Of a stretch of DNA of 64,000 nucleotides, positions 54,467 to 64,000 are shown piece by piece. Each line of letters begins with the position of its first letter. Within the stretch, counting starts at the first letter, position 1. Source of the DNA: Rhizopus arrhizus (lineage: Eukaryota; Mucoromycota; Mucoromycetes; Mucorales; Rhizopodaceae); NCBI GenBank assembly GCA_024220505.1, contig JAKZZE010000023.1, positions 186,001 to 250,000 of the forward strand, given 5' to 3'. A program made the translations under genes and the position numbers. Under the pieces are notes generated by a model. That model made no database searches. It was not told the DNA's origin and saw only the letters and a list, made by a program, of their open reading frames with translations.

Positions 54467-57400
54467 CTAATTGTCATGATTATGTAATATTCTTCCAACC
54501 AAATAAGTTTCTTCTCTTATCGTTTCAGCCCAATTTCTTCCTAAGCCAGATAATAAGCTGATGAGATAAAAGATACCAGATCCAATCAGTGCTGTAGGGT
54601 ATGCAATTCGTATTGATTCTACTTGCAATTCATCATCTATTCACTTGTGTCAACATAAACTTTACTTTTATATCCATTGAACTTGCCTAGTAGCTTATGA
54701 TCTATATAAGCCATAAGAGGTGGTGCACAAATAGCAATCATACTAAAAGTAACAACAGGTTTGATAATTTCTTTAAGACATAGCATTATATTCATTCTAC
54801 CAATACCACCTTGAAGTACCTAAAAAAATACAGTTATATATGCTTATAGATATCATCTTTATCACCATCATTTACATTCCCTATCGATCTTCTCCATCTA
54901 TTCTCTGGTAGGACATGAATAAAGCCATGTGCAATCACCATAGATGCAACACCATTAGCCCATATTGGTATAATCTTTAATTCCAAAGGCTTATCTTTTT
55001 TACTTGAAGGTAACACTAAATACAATTCTAAAAGTACTCCAAAGGCTAAAGGCAAAAGGATTCCAAATGAAATCAAAAAGAACATCCATCGCCATGCCTA
55101 ATAGATATCAATACCTATTTACGGAATTCATAGGATAAATCACCTTAAATAACCATCTTTTGACATGCTTGAAAAGTCTTTTTAGCTTTAACCATGTCGT
55201 CTGTTGCTTGTGAACATCCGTAACCACCTTCAACATGAAAGAAACAATCGACCAACAGGCAAATAAGAGAGAGGCACCGATTGTATAAGAATAAACATCA
55301 TGTACAACTTGTTCAATAGCCAACCTGAACAGCCAACGGCCCAACATCAAGGGTATAAAGGCAAAGGCGCAGGCCACAGTCGTCGAGACCAACCAGACGA
55401 TGATCACCAGCATCAAGACCCGTCGATAGAAATTAGGCGGACTGTAGACAATCACTGTATTGTTCGTTTCGTTTGCACCATCCGCTGGATGACCCATCTG
55501 TCTCTCGGTATCGTCCAGGGGCTCAAACGCAAAGGGGTCTACGGGAACAAGCATCCTTCGGTTAGGCACCACTGGCACCCGATCGTGGTTAGGAACACGA
55601 AGGCATTGTCCATTCCAAACAAAGGATACTTCGGCTCCGTGCACGTCGGTCGGTTCATGGGGATAATAGGGTGGCTTAGCCCTGCGGATCCATGCAGACC
55701 AAGTATGATAGATCAGGTCCCCCTCTTCCTCTGGGTTTCTTGTGCCAAACAGAAAGGACGTCAAACGAAGCTGTCGGCAGCTAAAGACGATCAGGTCAAC
55801 AAACCATTTCTTGAACACTCGCTTGGGTTGAAGATAGTTGATCACTGCAGGTAAAACAAGCTGCGTGGTCAGCAAATCGATAGGAATGGTAGATAGAGGA
55901 CTCCTACTCGAGAAAGTTTAGAAAAATTGGTCCTTAAAAAAGAAGACTTACGATGGGCTCCATCTTAAAGGTAGAATGGTATTTCCAGCTAAATTGATCG
56001 TATGAACAACACCACCGATACAAATAAAAATAGCAAGCACATACACCAATCCACTTGATCCAATCTTTTGATACTGAAACAAGATTGGTCTTTCGACAAT
56101 CTCTCGAAGCGGGTGAAATTGAGGATCGGTCGGGTCTCGTATGAACCACATCACACCCGGACGAACAATGCTTCTGCACAGAGTCACAAAGACTGCAAAC
56201 AGAAAGATAAAGCCGGTGCCTAGAAACCAGTGGATGAAGAGAGATGAAACCGGACTTGACTTCAAAAATATCACACGACTGGCTACCGAGGCACCTTCAA
56301 AGAGTGGCAAGGTTGACAGGTCCAGAACAGCGCCGCAAAAGAGTGGAAAAACCAAGAGTTCGATGGCAATAAACATGGTGAGTTTCAAAATCACTAAATA
56401 CTCTCGTAGCGCTTCTTGTGCGGCATCTCCAAAGAGCGTATAAATCATCTTGGATCGTGTCAAGAGAACACATGCAAACAAGAAAAGAGTCGCATAACCT
56501 ATCAGGATGCATACAAACCGATCCCCAGAGGATTCGCCGATGGCAAAGGCTTGGTAGCGATGGTATGCGGATTCTAAAATAGGCTTGCTCTGATGGTAAA
56601 GTGCAATCAAATGGTCTACACCTGTCGCTGCTGAGGAAGCAGACTGGTCGGATAGCAACCGTTCCTTTCCTAGATACCTTTCCATCAGCGGATTCAGATA
56701 AAGCTCGCAGCAAAGCAGGATAGAGGGCCAAACATAATCAAAGTAAGCAGACAGGATCGGATCGATCAAAGGATCCGTGATCTTTCCAAGGTTTTTGTGA
56801 ATGAATCCAATGAGTTCCAGAGGAAGCCCAGCTATCTCTTTTCCAACCGAGAGAATCGATATCACACCAATCATGTACGGAAGGCATATCACAGTAAAAA
56901 GAACAAGGGCAATCAAGAGGGACATCAAGGTCGCGTTTTGAAGAAGGATCCAAAAGCTGCCATGCATACCAATGGCTTCCAACACACCTTCGATGTCATC
57001 CCCAAAGTTACCCAAATCCTCCTCTTCCTCCTCTTCCTCTACTTCTTCTTCCTCTTCGTCTTCTTCATGATCGTCATTGCCTTCATCCACCAAAGGTTCT
57101 TGGATAAATGGATGATGTTCAAACAAGTCCTCTGCGATTGGTTGCATATTCAAAACAGGTGCATCTGCGTTCCTCACAAGGGGTGCATAGGGTGGATTGC
57201 CTCTGCCCACTGTGCTTTCCGAAAAGAAGGGTTCCATACTAGCCGATCTACGAAATTCTGGCTCCTCCAGATGACTGGATGAACCGGCAGGTGGCATGGA
57301 TGCAGCGCGTGTGATCTTTACGTTGGAAAGATGATTCAGCCACTCGTCCAGCTCTTCTTCGGCTGGTGCAACGGGTGAACCGGGCCTGTTCTGTTCGTCG

Positions 57401-58345
57401 TCCTCTTCAAACATCGGTTCTCGTATTGCGGGTGGCAACTGGTTGACTACTCGAGCATGTTCTGCTTCATCAATAGCTGGTAGGTTTTGTATGACCCATT
57501 CTCTCAACAAAAATAAAGCGACAAAAATAATCACGACGATACCTGTAATGATCTGTCCTTCAAAACAATCTGACACAAACGATCTACATAAACACAACAG
57601 TTGGTTTTTTTTTTTTCCCGGTTTTTTTTTTAAAAAAAAAGTATCTTTCTTTACTGCAAATTCATTCTACTTTTATAGTCTTCAATCCAATGATTCACTG
57701 CTGTTGTCGTATTTTCTCGTTCTATGTATTTTAATTGATAGATATCGACAAGTTGTTTTGATAACGAATGTCCTAGATGAAAGTACATTCTCCAAATCCA
57801 AACAGTGAAATAAGGTAAAAAGGTCAACCAGACATTGAATACAAGTGTGGCTCTTAAAGCATTGTAAAATACAAAGCTGATTTTTTTCCTTAATTGTTGA
57901 ACATATAAAAGTGGTGGTAAGACATCGGGCATGTCCTGATGATACACTGTTATGTATTTAATAAAAAGACAGGCTTATTGCATTATGTGTATAAACGTAC
58001 CTGGTGTAAAGGCAAAAGGATGTTCACACAATTCGCATTTTCTACAAGTGAATATCTTAATAAATTAGAGCGCTAATAATAAAATATATCATGTACTCTT
58101 TTTTGCTGTGTTTCAGCCATTCTATTAGACTACATGTGACAATTAATATCAAAAATTGAGACTGTATACTTTAATTAGTTACCATTCCTGATGTACATAA
58201 CGAATACTGCCTGAACATTTACAAGGATGAAATAAAGGTTGATCTAATGTTCCTTCTGAACGACATACTCTACAAATTTCTTTTTTTTGTAAAAGCTTAA
58301 AAAGATGTCAAACAAAGCCTTCCTTTCTTTACCTTCTTCTTCCAT
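54467..58345 (-). CDS. SSM4: Doa10/MARCH6 RING-CH E3 ubiquitin ligase of the ER
   Basis: Ten exons join in frame to 1137 residues: 58345-58333, 58279-58183, 58129-58097, 58041-58001, 57946-57655, 57583-55952, 55903-55144, 55097-54876, 54819-54666, 54636-54467. The N-terminal RING-CH (C4HC3) reads [26 protein letters not shown], then [10 protein letters not shown]. Then come two N-terminal helices, a loop with a long acidic run ([20 protein letters not shown]), and a dozen or so membrane helices. The C-terminus [14 protein letters not shown] matches the conserved C-terminal element needed for Doa10 function. The family ubiquitylates misfolded or short-lived membrane and cytosolic proteins at the ER and inner nuclear membrane with Ubc6/Ubc7. 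Length is close to yeast Doa10 (somewhat shorter). The first exon encodes only four complete codons. Confidence 0.93.
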
Positions 58346-58550
58346 AAAAAAAAAAAAAAAAAAAAAAAGAAAACCACAAATTATTAAAAAGGAGGAAAAG
58401 AAGCGAGTTTGAAAAAGTCACGAAAGTCTATTGTGTTTTGTGTACAGAAAAAAAAATGTGTAAAGAACAAATACGCCCAATTAAAAGAAATCTTTGCCTT
58501 CTCTCTATAGACAGCTTTTTCAATTTGATTCAATTGGATTATGCATTCAT

Positions 58551-58587
<37 letters not shown>

Positions 58588-59863
58588 GACCAAGCACCGT
58601 GTATTATTTTTATACATCACAGTATTGTTCGTACAGCGCCGGCTCTTTAATATAATTAGTCAATCGACTAAACATTATCCTACGTTTTTTATACATGACA
58701 AACGACTCTATTATCTATTAACAAACAAATTTTCGTTATTTGAAAGAGTGATACAAGCTCATTTTCATTTAAATGCAGCTCAGCAACCGTCTTAAATAGA
58801 TTGCTGGTGTGTGCTGACTCTGATTGGGATAGACTTCAAAGCTAGCAGATTATCTGATGTCACGGCTTGATAGATCGGCGTGAAGAGCAAACTGGCCAGA
58901 ACAAGCAATCTACAGTCCCAGTTCAGTATCCCAGATAGAAAAATTCAGTGAAACTCAAGATAAACTCGACCCTTTCCTTCTCTTCTCCCTTGATAAACAC
59001 CTTTTCAAACCCATGAAAGGATTTGCAGGGTCTCTTGTGCTTTTGAGGAAACAAAGATAGGCCTGAACTATTTCAACGCCCTCAAAGGGCCCAATGGACA
59101 GACAAGGTAGCAGTCACCGCCTTGCGGTCGCTGTCCACAGTGATCTGGGGAGGGGTATGTTGAAAGGTGGTAGAGGACAAACCGTGCCCAAGTAGAAGTT
59201 GAGGAATAACGTTTGGTGATTGAATGAATTGTAACCAGTCAGAAGCCTATTGAACTACTTAGCCTCATCATCCAGAATAGACTTTATGCTACCATCCAAA
59301 TCATCTTGGGCGATGGAGAAGACAGACTGAAGGGTTGATTTGGCCAGTGATCATGTCCTCAAGAGAATCTCTTCAGCACTTGACTGAGAAGACCAAGCCA
59401 GAGGATAGCCTTGGTGGTTCATTCAAGGTCATCCATAGGATGGTTTATCAGGAATGCTCAGTTTCTATTCTGCCGTAACTCCCCACCCTTTTGTCATACA
59501 TGTTCTAATTGTTTTCATTGACCATCAAATTCTTGTTTTATTCTTTACACAAGGTTATTCGTAAAGTGACACACCAGGACACAGTCCGTTTTCCCTCTGC
59601 CGCAACTCCCCACCCTTTTGTCATTATTTTTTCCGACTTGAATGTTTTCGTCAGTCAACAGAACGTCACTTCAGACTGCTTGATAGCATGAAACATACAA
59701 AAGATTATTTCTATCGCTCTCTTTATACATCACAAGGATGACATCCAACATGCTATGCATCGTCTTTCTTTTTCGTCCATCAGCCTATCCTGTTCCATCC
59801 AAGGCTCATCTTGTTGGCTGCTGTATTTGTAATCACGAATTTCTTTCTCCGATTCTCACCTAA
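58346..59863. other. Intergenic region with a balanced-composition stretch
   Basis: It has a T-run at 58552-58583. From about 58800 to 59470 composition is more balanced and stop-rich in all frames, so it may be non-coding RNA or decayed sequence. A 29-bp direct repeat lies at 59469-59624. Confidence 0.35.
59469..59624 (+). repeat. Direct repeat of 29 bp, two copies 127 bp apart
   Basis: Copies at 59469-59497 and 59596-59624 begin TCTGCCG and contain AACTCCCCACCCTTTTGTCA. They differ at one base (T/C after the CCG). No function is apparent. They lie 270-420 bp upstream of the oxidoreductase gene. Confidence 0.8.
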
Positions 59864-59869
59864 TATAAA
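59864..59869 (+). promoter_or_regulatory. TATA box of the quinone oxidoreductase gene
   Basis: TATAAA in TAATATAAATAG lies 32-35 bp before the upstream in-frame ATGs (59896, 59899) and 98 bp before the downstream ATG (59962). The position matters for which start is used. Confidence 0.6.
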
Positions 59870-59898
59870 TAGTTTCCATCTTTTTTGTTTTTTTCTTG

Positions 59899-61095
59899 AT
59901 GTTTTCACGTTCAATATCTCCCAAGTTATTTCGATCGAATACAAATCTAATCCTACGTACAATGACAACTATTCCTGCAACCATGAAGAGTGTTTTAGTT
60001 AAAGAAAATGGTGGTGCTGATAAATTGATATATGAAGAGGTGCCTGTACCAAAAGTATCTGAAGGTTCTGTCCTTGTAAAAAACCATGTCGCAGGCAAGT
60101 ATACACATTGACACTATTATATGGTAATCTCATTTTATATAAAGGTATCAACTTTATTGACACATACCAAAGAAGTGGGCTATACAAAGTACCTTTGCCT
60201 TACACGCTTGGAAGAGAAGGGTAAGAAAGAGAGAGAAATGTGTGGAGCAAGGTCACTCACTGTTTATATAGTGCTGGTGAAGTAGTGGAAATAGGACCTA
60301 ATGTGGATGATGTTAAAGTAGGCGATCGAGTGTTCTATATGGGTGGCTCTGCCTATGCAGAATACACCAATGTTCCTGTAGGCTACATTGGCAAGTTATC
60401 CAACACAACTTCTTTTGAAGACGCCACTGCTTTAGGCCTTCAGGCCGTGACCGCTTGGACCATGATACGCGATGGCTATCGAGTTCAGCCAGGTGACACG
60501 GTCTTGGTTCATGCAGCTGCTGGTGGTGTCGGTCTTTTACTGGTCCAGATGTGCCACTACCTGGGCGCGAAGGTCATTGGAACCGTTAGTACAGAAGAGA
60601 AGGCAAAGCTCGTTCGTGAGAACGGTGGAGACCATACGATTATCTATACAAAAGAAGATGTGGTCGAACGTGTGAATGAGATCACGAACGGATTGGGATG
60701 TCATGCTGTTTTGGATGGTGTTGGAAAAGATACCTGGGAGGCTTCTTTGGCTGTGACACGTCGCTTTGGTACGCTGATCTCCTATGGTAATGCTTCCGGT
60801 GTTGTTCCTCCAGTAAGTTCATGGGGTTTGTTCTTGCTTTATCTAATTTTTTCTGTAGATTTCAATTCAATGTTTAGGACCTAAAGCTATAAAGTTGATG
60901 AGACCTCAGCTGTTTCCTTACATTGAGACCAAAGAAGAATTCCAAAAATGGTGGAACGAAATATTGACATTGTTGGAGAAGAAGGCTGTCAAGACTCATA
61001 TTCATAAATGCTATGATTTAAAGGACACTCATCAAGCACATACTGATATTGAAAGCAGAAAAACAACCGGAAAGCTCTTACTTACATTTAAATGA
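59899..61095 (+). CDS. ZTA1: NADPH:quinone oxidoreductase (zeta-crystallin type)
   Basis: Four exons end at 60094 and occupy 60145-60220, 60272-60812 and 60859-61095. From ATG 59962 the product is 328 residues; from 59899 it is 349, with an N-terminal [20 protein letters not shown] that looks like a mitochondrial presequence. Zinc-free MDR-family blocks: [46 protein letters not shown], and the nucleotide-binding loop [22 protein letters not shown] and a C-terminal helix follow. It reduces quinones by one electron with NADPH and related members bind AU-rich RNA. Intron 1 begins GC rather than GT (AG/GCAAGT), which keeps the VAG/INFID join. Upstream start use is inference. Confidence 0.9.
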
Positions 61096-61310
61096 AAATA
61101 AAGCGCCTCTAAATTTAAGTAATGACTAATGTAACTTTGTGTGTGTTTAGTATCACAAAAAAGGAATACTGAAAAGTGTGTCGCTATCCAGTTTATAAGA
61201 TCACTACCATCCTTCTTTTGGTTATATTTTATTTATGCAAATGAGAAATAGGAAGAAGAAGAAAGGTAGAAGTGTAGGCTATGTGAACTTAGATGAATAA
61301 GGATCATCCT

Positions 61311-61356
<46 letters not shown>

Positions 61357-62092
61357 GTGAAATCAAGTGGCAGCAAGTAGCATAAAAACAAGATGGGTGT
61401 GAAAGTAATAAAGGCAAAACACACAATTTTGCTTACCAAGACTATAATACAGTTCTGATGTTTACTTTGGGTCTCGTAAAATAAAGCTTGATAGGTGTAA
61501 AGTAATGCATGACATTCTACAAAAGAGAGTGATGTAGAAATATGTCTTTGTCTGTGCTAATGTACAAGAGAAATACCTGATGATGAAAAAAAAAGTCCCC
61601 AAGACTGTGAGCCATGTTGGGAAAGCCTAATGGATAAGATGATTACCTTATTAAAAGTATGCAAGTAAGTAGACTGAGGTTGCCGTGATGAAGACTCTGG
61701 CTTTCATAGTTTATAGTAACAAGGGAAATTTTTGATCACCTCATCCTGATTATATGTAAAAAGCATCTATCGAGATCCTGTGGTGATGAGCTATTGCAAA
61801 GCAGATGATAAGTTGATGTCAGTGAGCTATTACTGTATTTATGTTATCAATCGCTCTGATGTCTAGGTTATTCGTTATTATAAAAATTTCTAGCAATCAA
61901 TAAAGATTCATATCGGCTTTACAAATTTCTGTATCTTTCTTTTCTCGGGGCTCTTTAGTATCACATAAAAAAAAAGAAGATGCGGAAAATACAAGAGATA
62001 ATTTGGTTTGTGTACCCACTATTGTCCTGATTTATATATTTATAGCATGTGCGCCATCTATTTTATTTCTCTTTCTTTCTTTTACACAAACA
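61096..62092. other. Intergenic region with a 43-nt T-run
   Basis: The T-run spans 61312-61354. No gene is recognised. The last 100 bp include a frame open from 62003, but the downstream ATG at 62093 is preferred for the next gene. Confidence 0.45.
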
Positions 62093-62654
62093 ATGTTTAT
62101 TTCAACAAGATCTTTATTTTTATTTACAATCTTGTTTGCTGTCTATATTCAAACAGTATTAGCTGATATTTATTCTCAACTTCAGTTTATCAAAATCGTT
62201 TCACCAAAGAATGGACAGGACATCAAAGCTGGTAAACCCCTCGTTGTCAAGTATGTCATGCAACCACTCATCAAAAGTAAAGACAAAGAGGACCAAGTGG
62301 CAAAATAGAAAAGAATTGACTAAAGATTGAATTAATAGATAACGTATCTGCTGGTAGAGCATTGAAATTAAATATCAATTTCCACAAAAGAACAGGAAAT
62401 AAGAAACAACAAAAGGTGGCTATTATTCACAAGACTTGGTAAGTAATTAAGATGCATTCTGATTTTTTTTTTATTAACAATACACTAGTCCTGTTACAGC
62501 TAAAGAAAACAAGTATGTTACTTATACCAAGAAATGGACTGTTCCCAAAGGCACTAAACCTGGTTCCTATGCTGTTGATTTTGTCGAGTTGGCACAATTG
62601 CGTCGTGGTCAAATCACTGTCAAAGAGACTGTGAAGGTTAATGTGGTTGATTAA
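62093..62654 (+). CDS. Small secreted protein, Kre9/Knh1-like Ig-type domain
   Basis: Three exons (62093-62276, 62339-62438, 62489-62654) join in frame to 149 residues. I start at 62093 because MFISTRSLFLFTILFAVYIQ, ending at VLA, forms a clean signal peptide. The mature part begins DIYSQLQFIKIVSPKNGQDI, whose IVSPKNGQ.IKAGKPLVVKY is typical of the N-terminal Ig-like domain of Kre9/Knh1 cell-wall proteins. It continues ALKLNINFHKRTGN, AIIHKTCPVTAKE, KWTVPKGTKPGSYAVDF and ends VKVNVVD. There is no GPI tail. It likely acts in the wall or medium. I recall close relatives in Mucorales, but their function is unknown to me. Confidence 0.72.
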
Positions 62655-63346
62655 AGGGAGCAATAAATTATTTACGAAAAAAGACCGCTCATTTATTTTT
62701 ATTACTTTTTTTGTAAATTCTGCAATATAAAAAAAGCGTCCAATACAAAAAAGAAGGATGCCACGCATGTACAGAATAAAGTATTCTTTGATGACTCTTT
62801 AGTAGTAGTAAAACAGCCAATCCCAGTAAATGGGATTTATTCTTTTCAATCTGTTATCAGAGCACTCACTAAAAGAAAAACAAAGAATCTCTCTCTCTCT
62901 CTTCGAATCAGGATGAGTGAACGATGAACAGAGTACAAAAGATGGATGGGCACTCATTTCCTATAGTATTTCCTTGTTGACCCTGTTTGGATAAACCCAG
63001 AAAATACTAAAAAAAAAAAGTGTGAGTTATTTCAAAAAAAGAAATTTGAAAGAAATATCAATTCGTGTCATGAACACCTCAACCACTCTTAATCCCCGCT
63101 CATTCTTTCCCTCTTATTTACACAGGGAGAGAACCAAATTTAGTTGGGCAACTAAAGTCGTGCACTATCATTTCTCCTTCAAGAGCTCTTTTTCCGATTT
63201 CAGTAAAAGAACCCATTAATTCATCTTCTATTTCACTTTCTTTCTTCTCATTTTTAAATGTCTTTTTTTCTTTACAATTCATCTTCTCTTTCTCCTTTCC
63301 TTCACACTCCTTTTTCAACTCTTTCTCCTTTATTAAAAAAAGAGCA
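62655..63346. other. Intergenic region
   Basis: AT-rich with a TC-rich leader (63100-63346) ahead of the next gene. A minus-strand frame overlapping the next gene (63118-63471) looks like a shadow of the TC-rich sequence. Confidence 0.45.
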
Positions 63347-63733
63347 ATGATAAAATTGATATTTACCAATCCCATCTCTTTCATCTTGTTATTATCATCT
63401 TCACTTGCTTCTGCCCAAAATACACTTTCTTCACCGACAACAACAGACGGATTTAATTCAGATGGCAACAAGTTGGATCATCAACATGAAAGTTGGTTAA
63501 AAAGACATGATCGACTCATCTTTATTCTTCTTCTTTCATTTTTATTATTGATTGTTTTCTTATGGTACATTATCAGGAGTATTCGAAGCATGCGTCAAAG
63601 ATTAAATGAAGAAAATCAACAAAATATGATGATGTTTCAACACAGTGAGATGGTTGAAAATGTATCGGCAGATGGATTTCACAAGTTGCCACTCTATGCA
63701 CCATCACAGCAACAATACAATCATCGTTATTAG
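63347..63733 (+). CDS. Small single-pass membrane protein with signal peptide
   Basis: A single exon of 128 residues. Residues 1-23 form a signal peptide (FILLLSSSLASAQ). A short Ser/Thr/Asp-rich ectodomain follows, then a transmembrane helix at about 57-76 (LIFILLLSFLLLIVFLWYII) with flanking Arg (RSIRSMRQRL). The cytosolic tail is Gln/Met-rich and ends APSQQQYNHRY. Topology is therefore type I. No known domain is seen. A TC-rich leader lies before the ATG, and AATAAA follows the stop at about 63745. Confidence 0.6.
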   Translation: MIKLIFTNPISFILLLSSSLASAQNTLSSPTTTDGFNSDGNKLDHQHESWLKRHDRLIFILLLSFLLLIVFLWYIIRSIRSMRQRLNEENQQNMMMFQHSEMVENVSADGFHKLPLYAPSQQQYNHRY

Positions 63734-64000
63734 CTTTCGATCTTTAATAAAAAGAAGAAAAAAAAAGTCATTTTGTAGCAAAACCATGAAATTTTCTTAT
63801 TGTATTTCTTTTATCTGATATCCCATGCAAAGCAATAATAAGCATATTTTAAAAGATGAAGATACTTTTGCAAGCATAGAGTACATGTCAGATTGAACAA
63901 TATATGTCAAATGTTACACACAGGCACTCTATTCTATTTTTATTATTCATTTAATAAAGCAAACTATAAAAAGGGGAGAAGACCTTGTGAATGGGATGCT
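63734..64000. other. Window end, non-coding
   Basis: AT-rich sequence after the membrane protein gene. TATAAAAAG occurs at 63965-63973 and could be a promoter element of a gene beyond the window. Confidence 0.4.

Noticed and set aside
56141..57282. Plus-strand frames over Doa10 exon 6
   Set aside because: They overlap well-supported coding sequence with membrane helices and an acidic loop on the minus strand.

Overview
The window looks like nuclear DNA from an early-diverging filamentous fungus, most likely a Mucorales member (Mucoromycota). It is AT-rich and carries many short spliceosomal introns of about 40-75 nt with GTAAG donors and TAG acceptors. It has an expanded set of secreted CE4 chitin deacetylases and a heavy load of decayed Tc1/mariner, DIRS-type and non-LTR elements. 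Placement by family resemblance is inference. No rRNA, tRNA, CRISPR array or prokaryotic operon was found.

The first half (about 1-24 kb) is transposon-rich. A LINE reverse-transcriptase fragment (815-1648) is followed by a 4.03-kb Tc1-derived composite element (1661-5688). Then come an alpha-arrestin gene and a TOPORS-like RING E3 gene, and a second composite element of 3.93 kb (9203-13133). Both elements share the same inner arm, which encodes only the C-terminal half of a DDE transposase with the same in-frame TGA, and they carry different broken cargo genes. From 14.3 to 24.9 kb are four chitin deacetylase genes. Three are nearly identical and lie in large inverted duplications (A forward, B reverse, C forward). 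A dead Tc1 element sits between B and C, and a broken PD-(D/E)XK-like gene and a DIRS RNase H fragment lie between A and B. The fourth gene (D) is diverged.

The second half is mostly ordinary host genes with clear multi-exon models: a bHLH-Zip factor (28.6 kb), ribosomal protein uS2/RPS0 (31.1 kb), a small helical protein (32.5 kb), a CE4-like pseudoenzyme (32.9-34.5 kb), a P4-ATPase lipid flippase (35.0-39.2 kb), an STK32/YANK kinase (41.1 kb), a GH28 polygalacturonase (46.5 kb), an 11-exon cation/Ca2+ exchanger (48.7-51.4 kb), a 10-exon Doa10/MARCH6 ER E3 ligase (54.5-58.3 kb), a zeta-crystallin-type quinone oxidoreductase (59.9 kb), a small secreted Ig-like protein (62.1 kb) and a small single-pass membrane protein (63.3 kb). 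Degenerate transposon or repeat-family genes lie at 43.6-44.8 and 52.4-53.2 kb.

The genes do not form one pathway. A loose theme is the cell surface and membrane: chitin deacetylation, pectin degradation, lipid flipping, Ca2+ exchange, and ubiquitin-linked membrane protein control (PY-motif arrestin, Doa10). The most unusual structures are the two inverted-arm Tc1-derived elements with passenger genes, the inverted chitin deacetylase triplet, and the CE4 homologue that has lost its catalytic residues.
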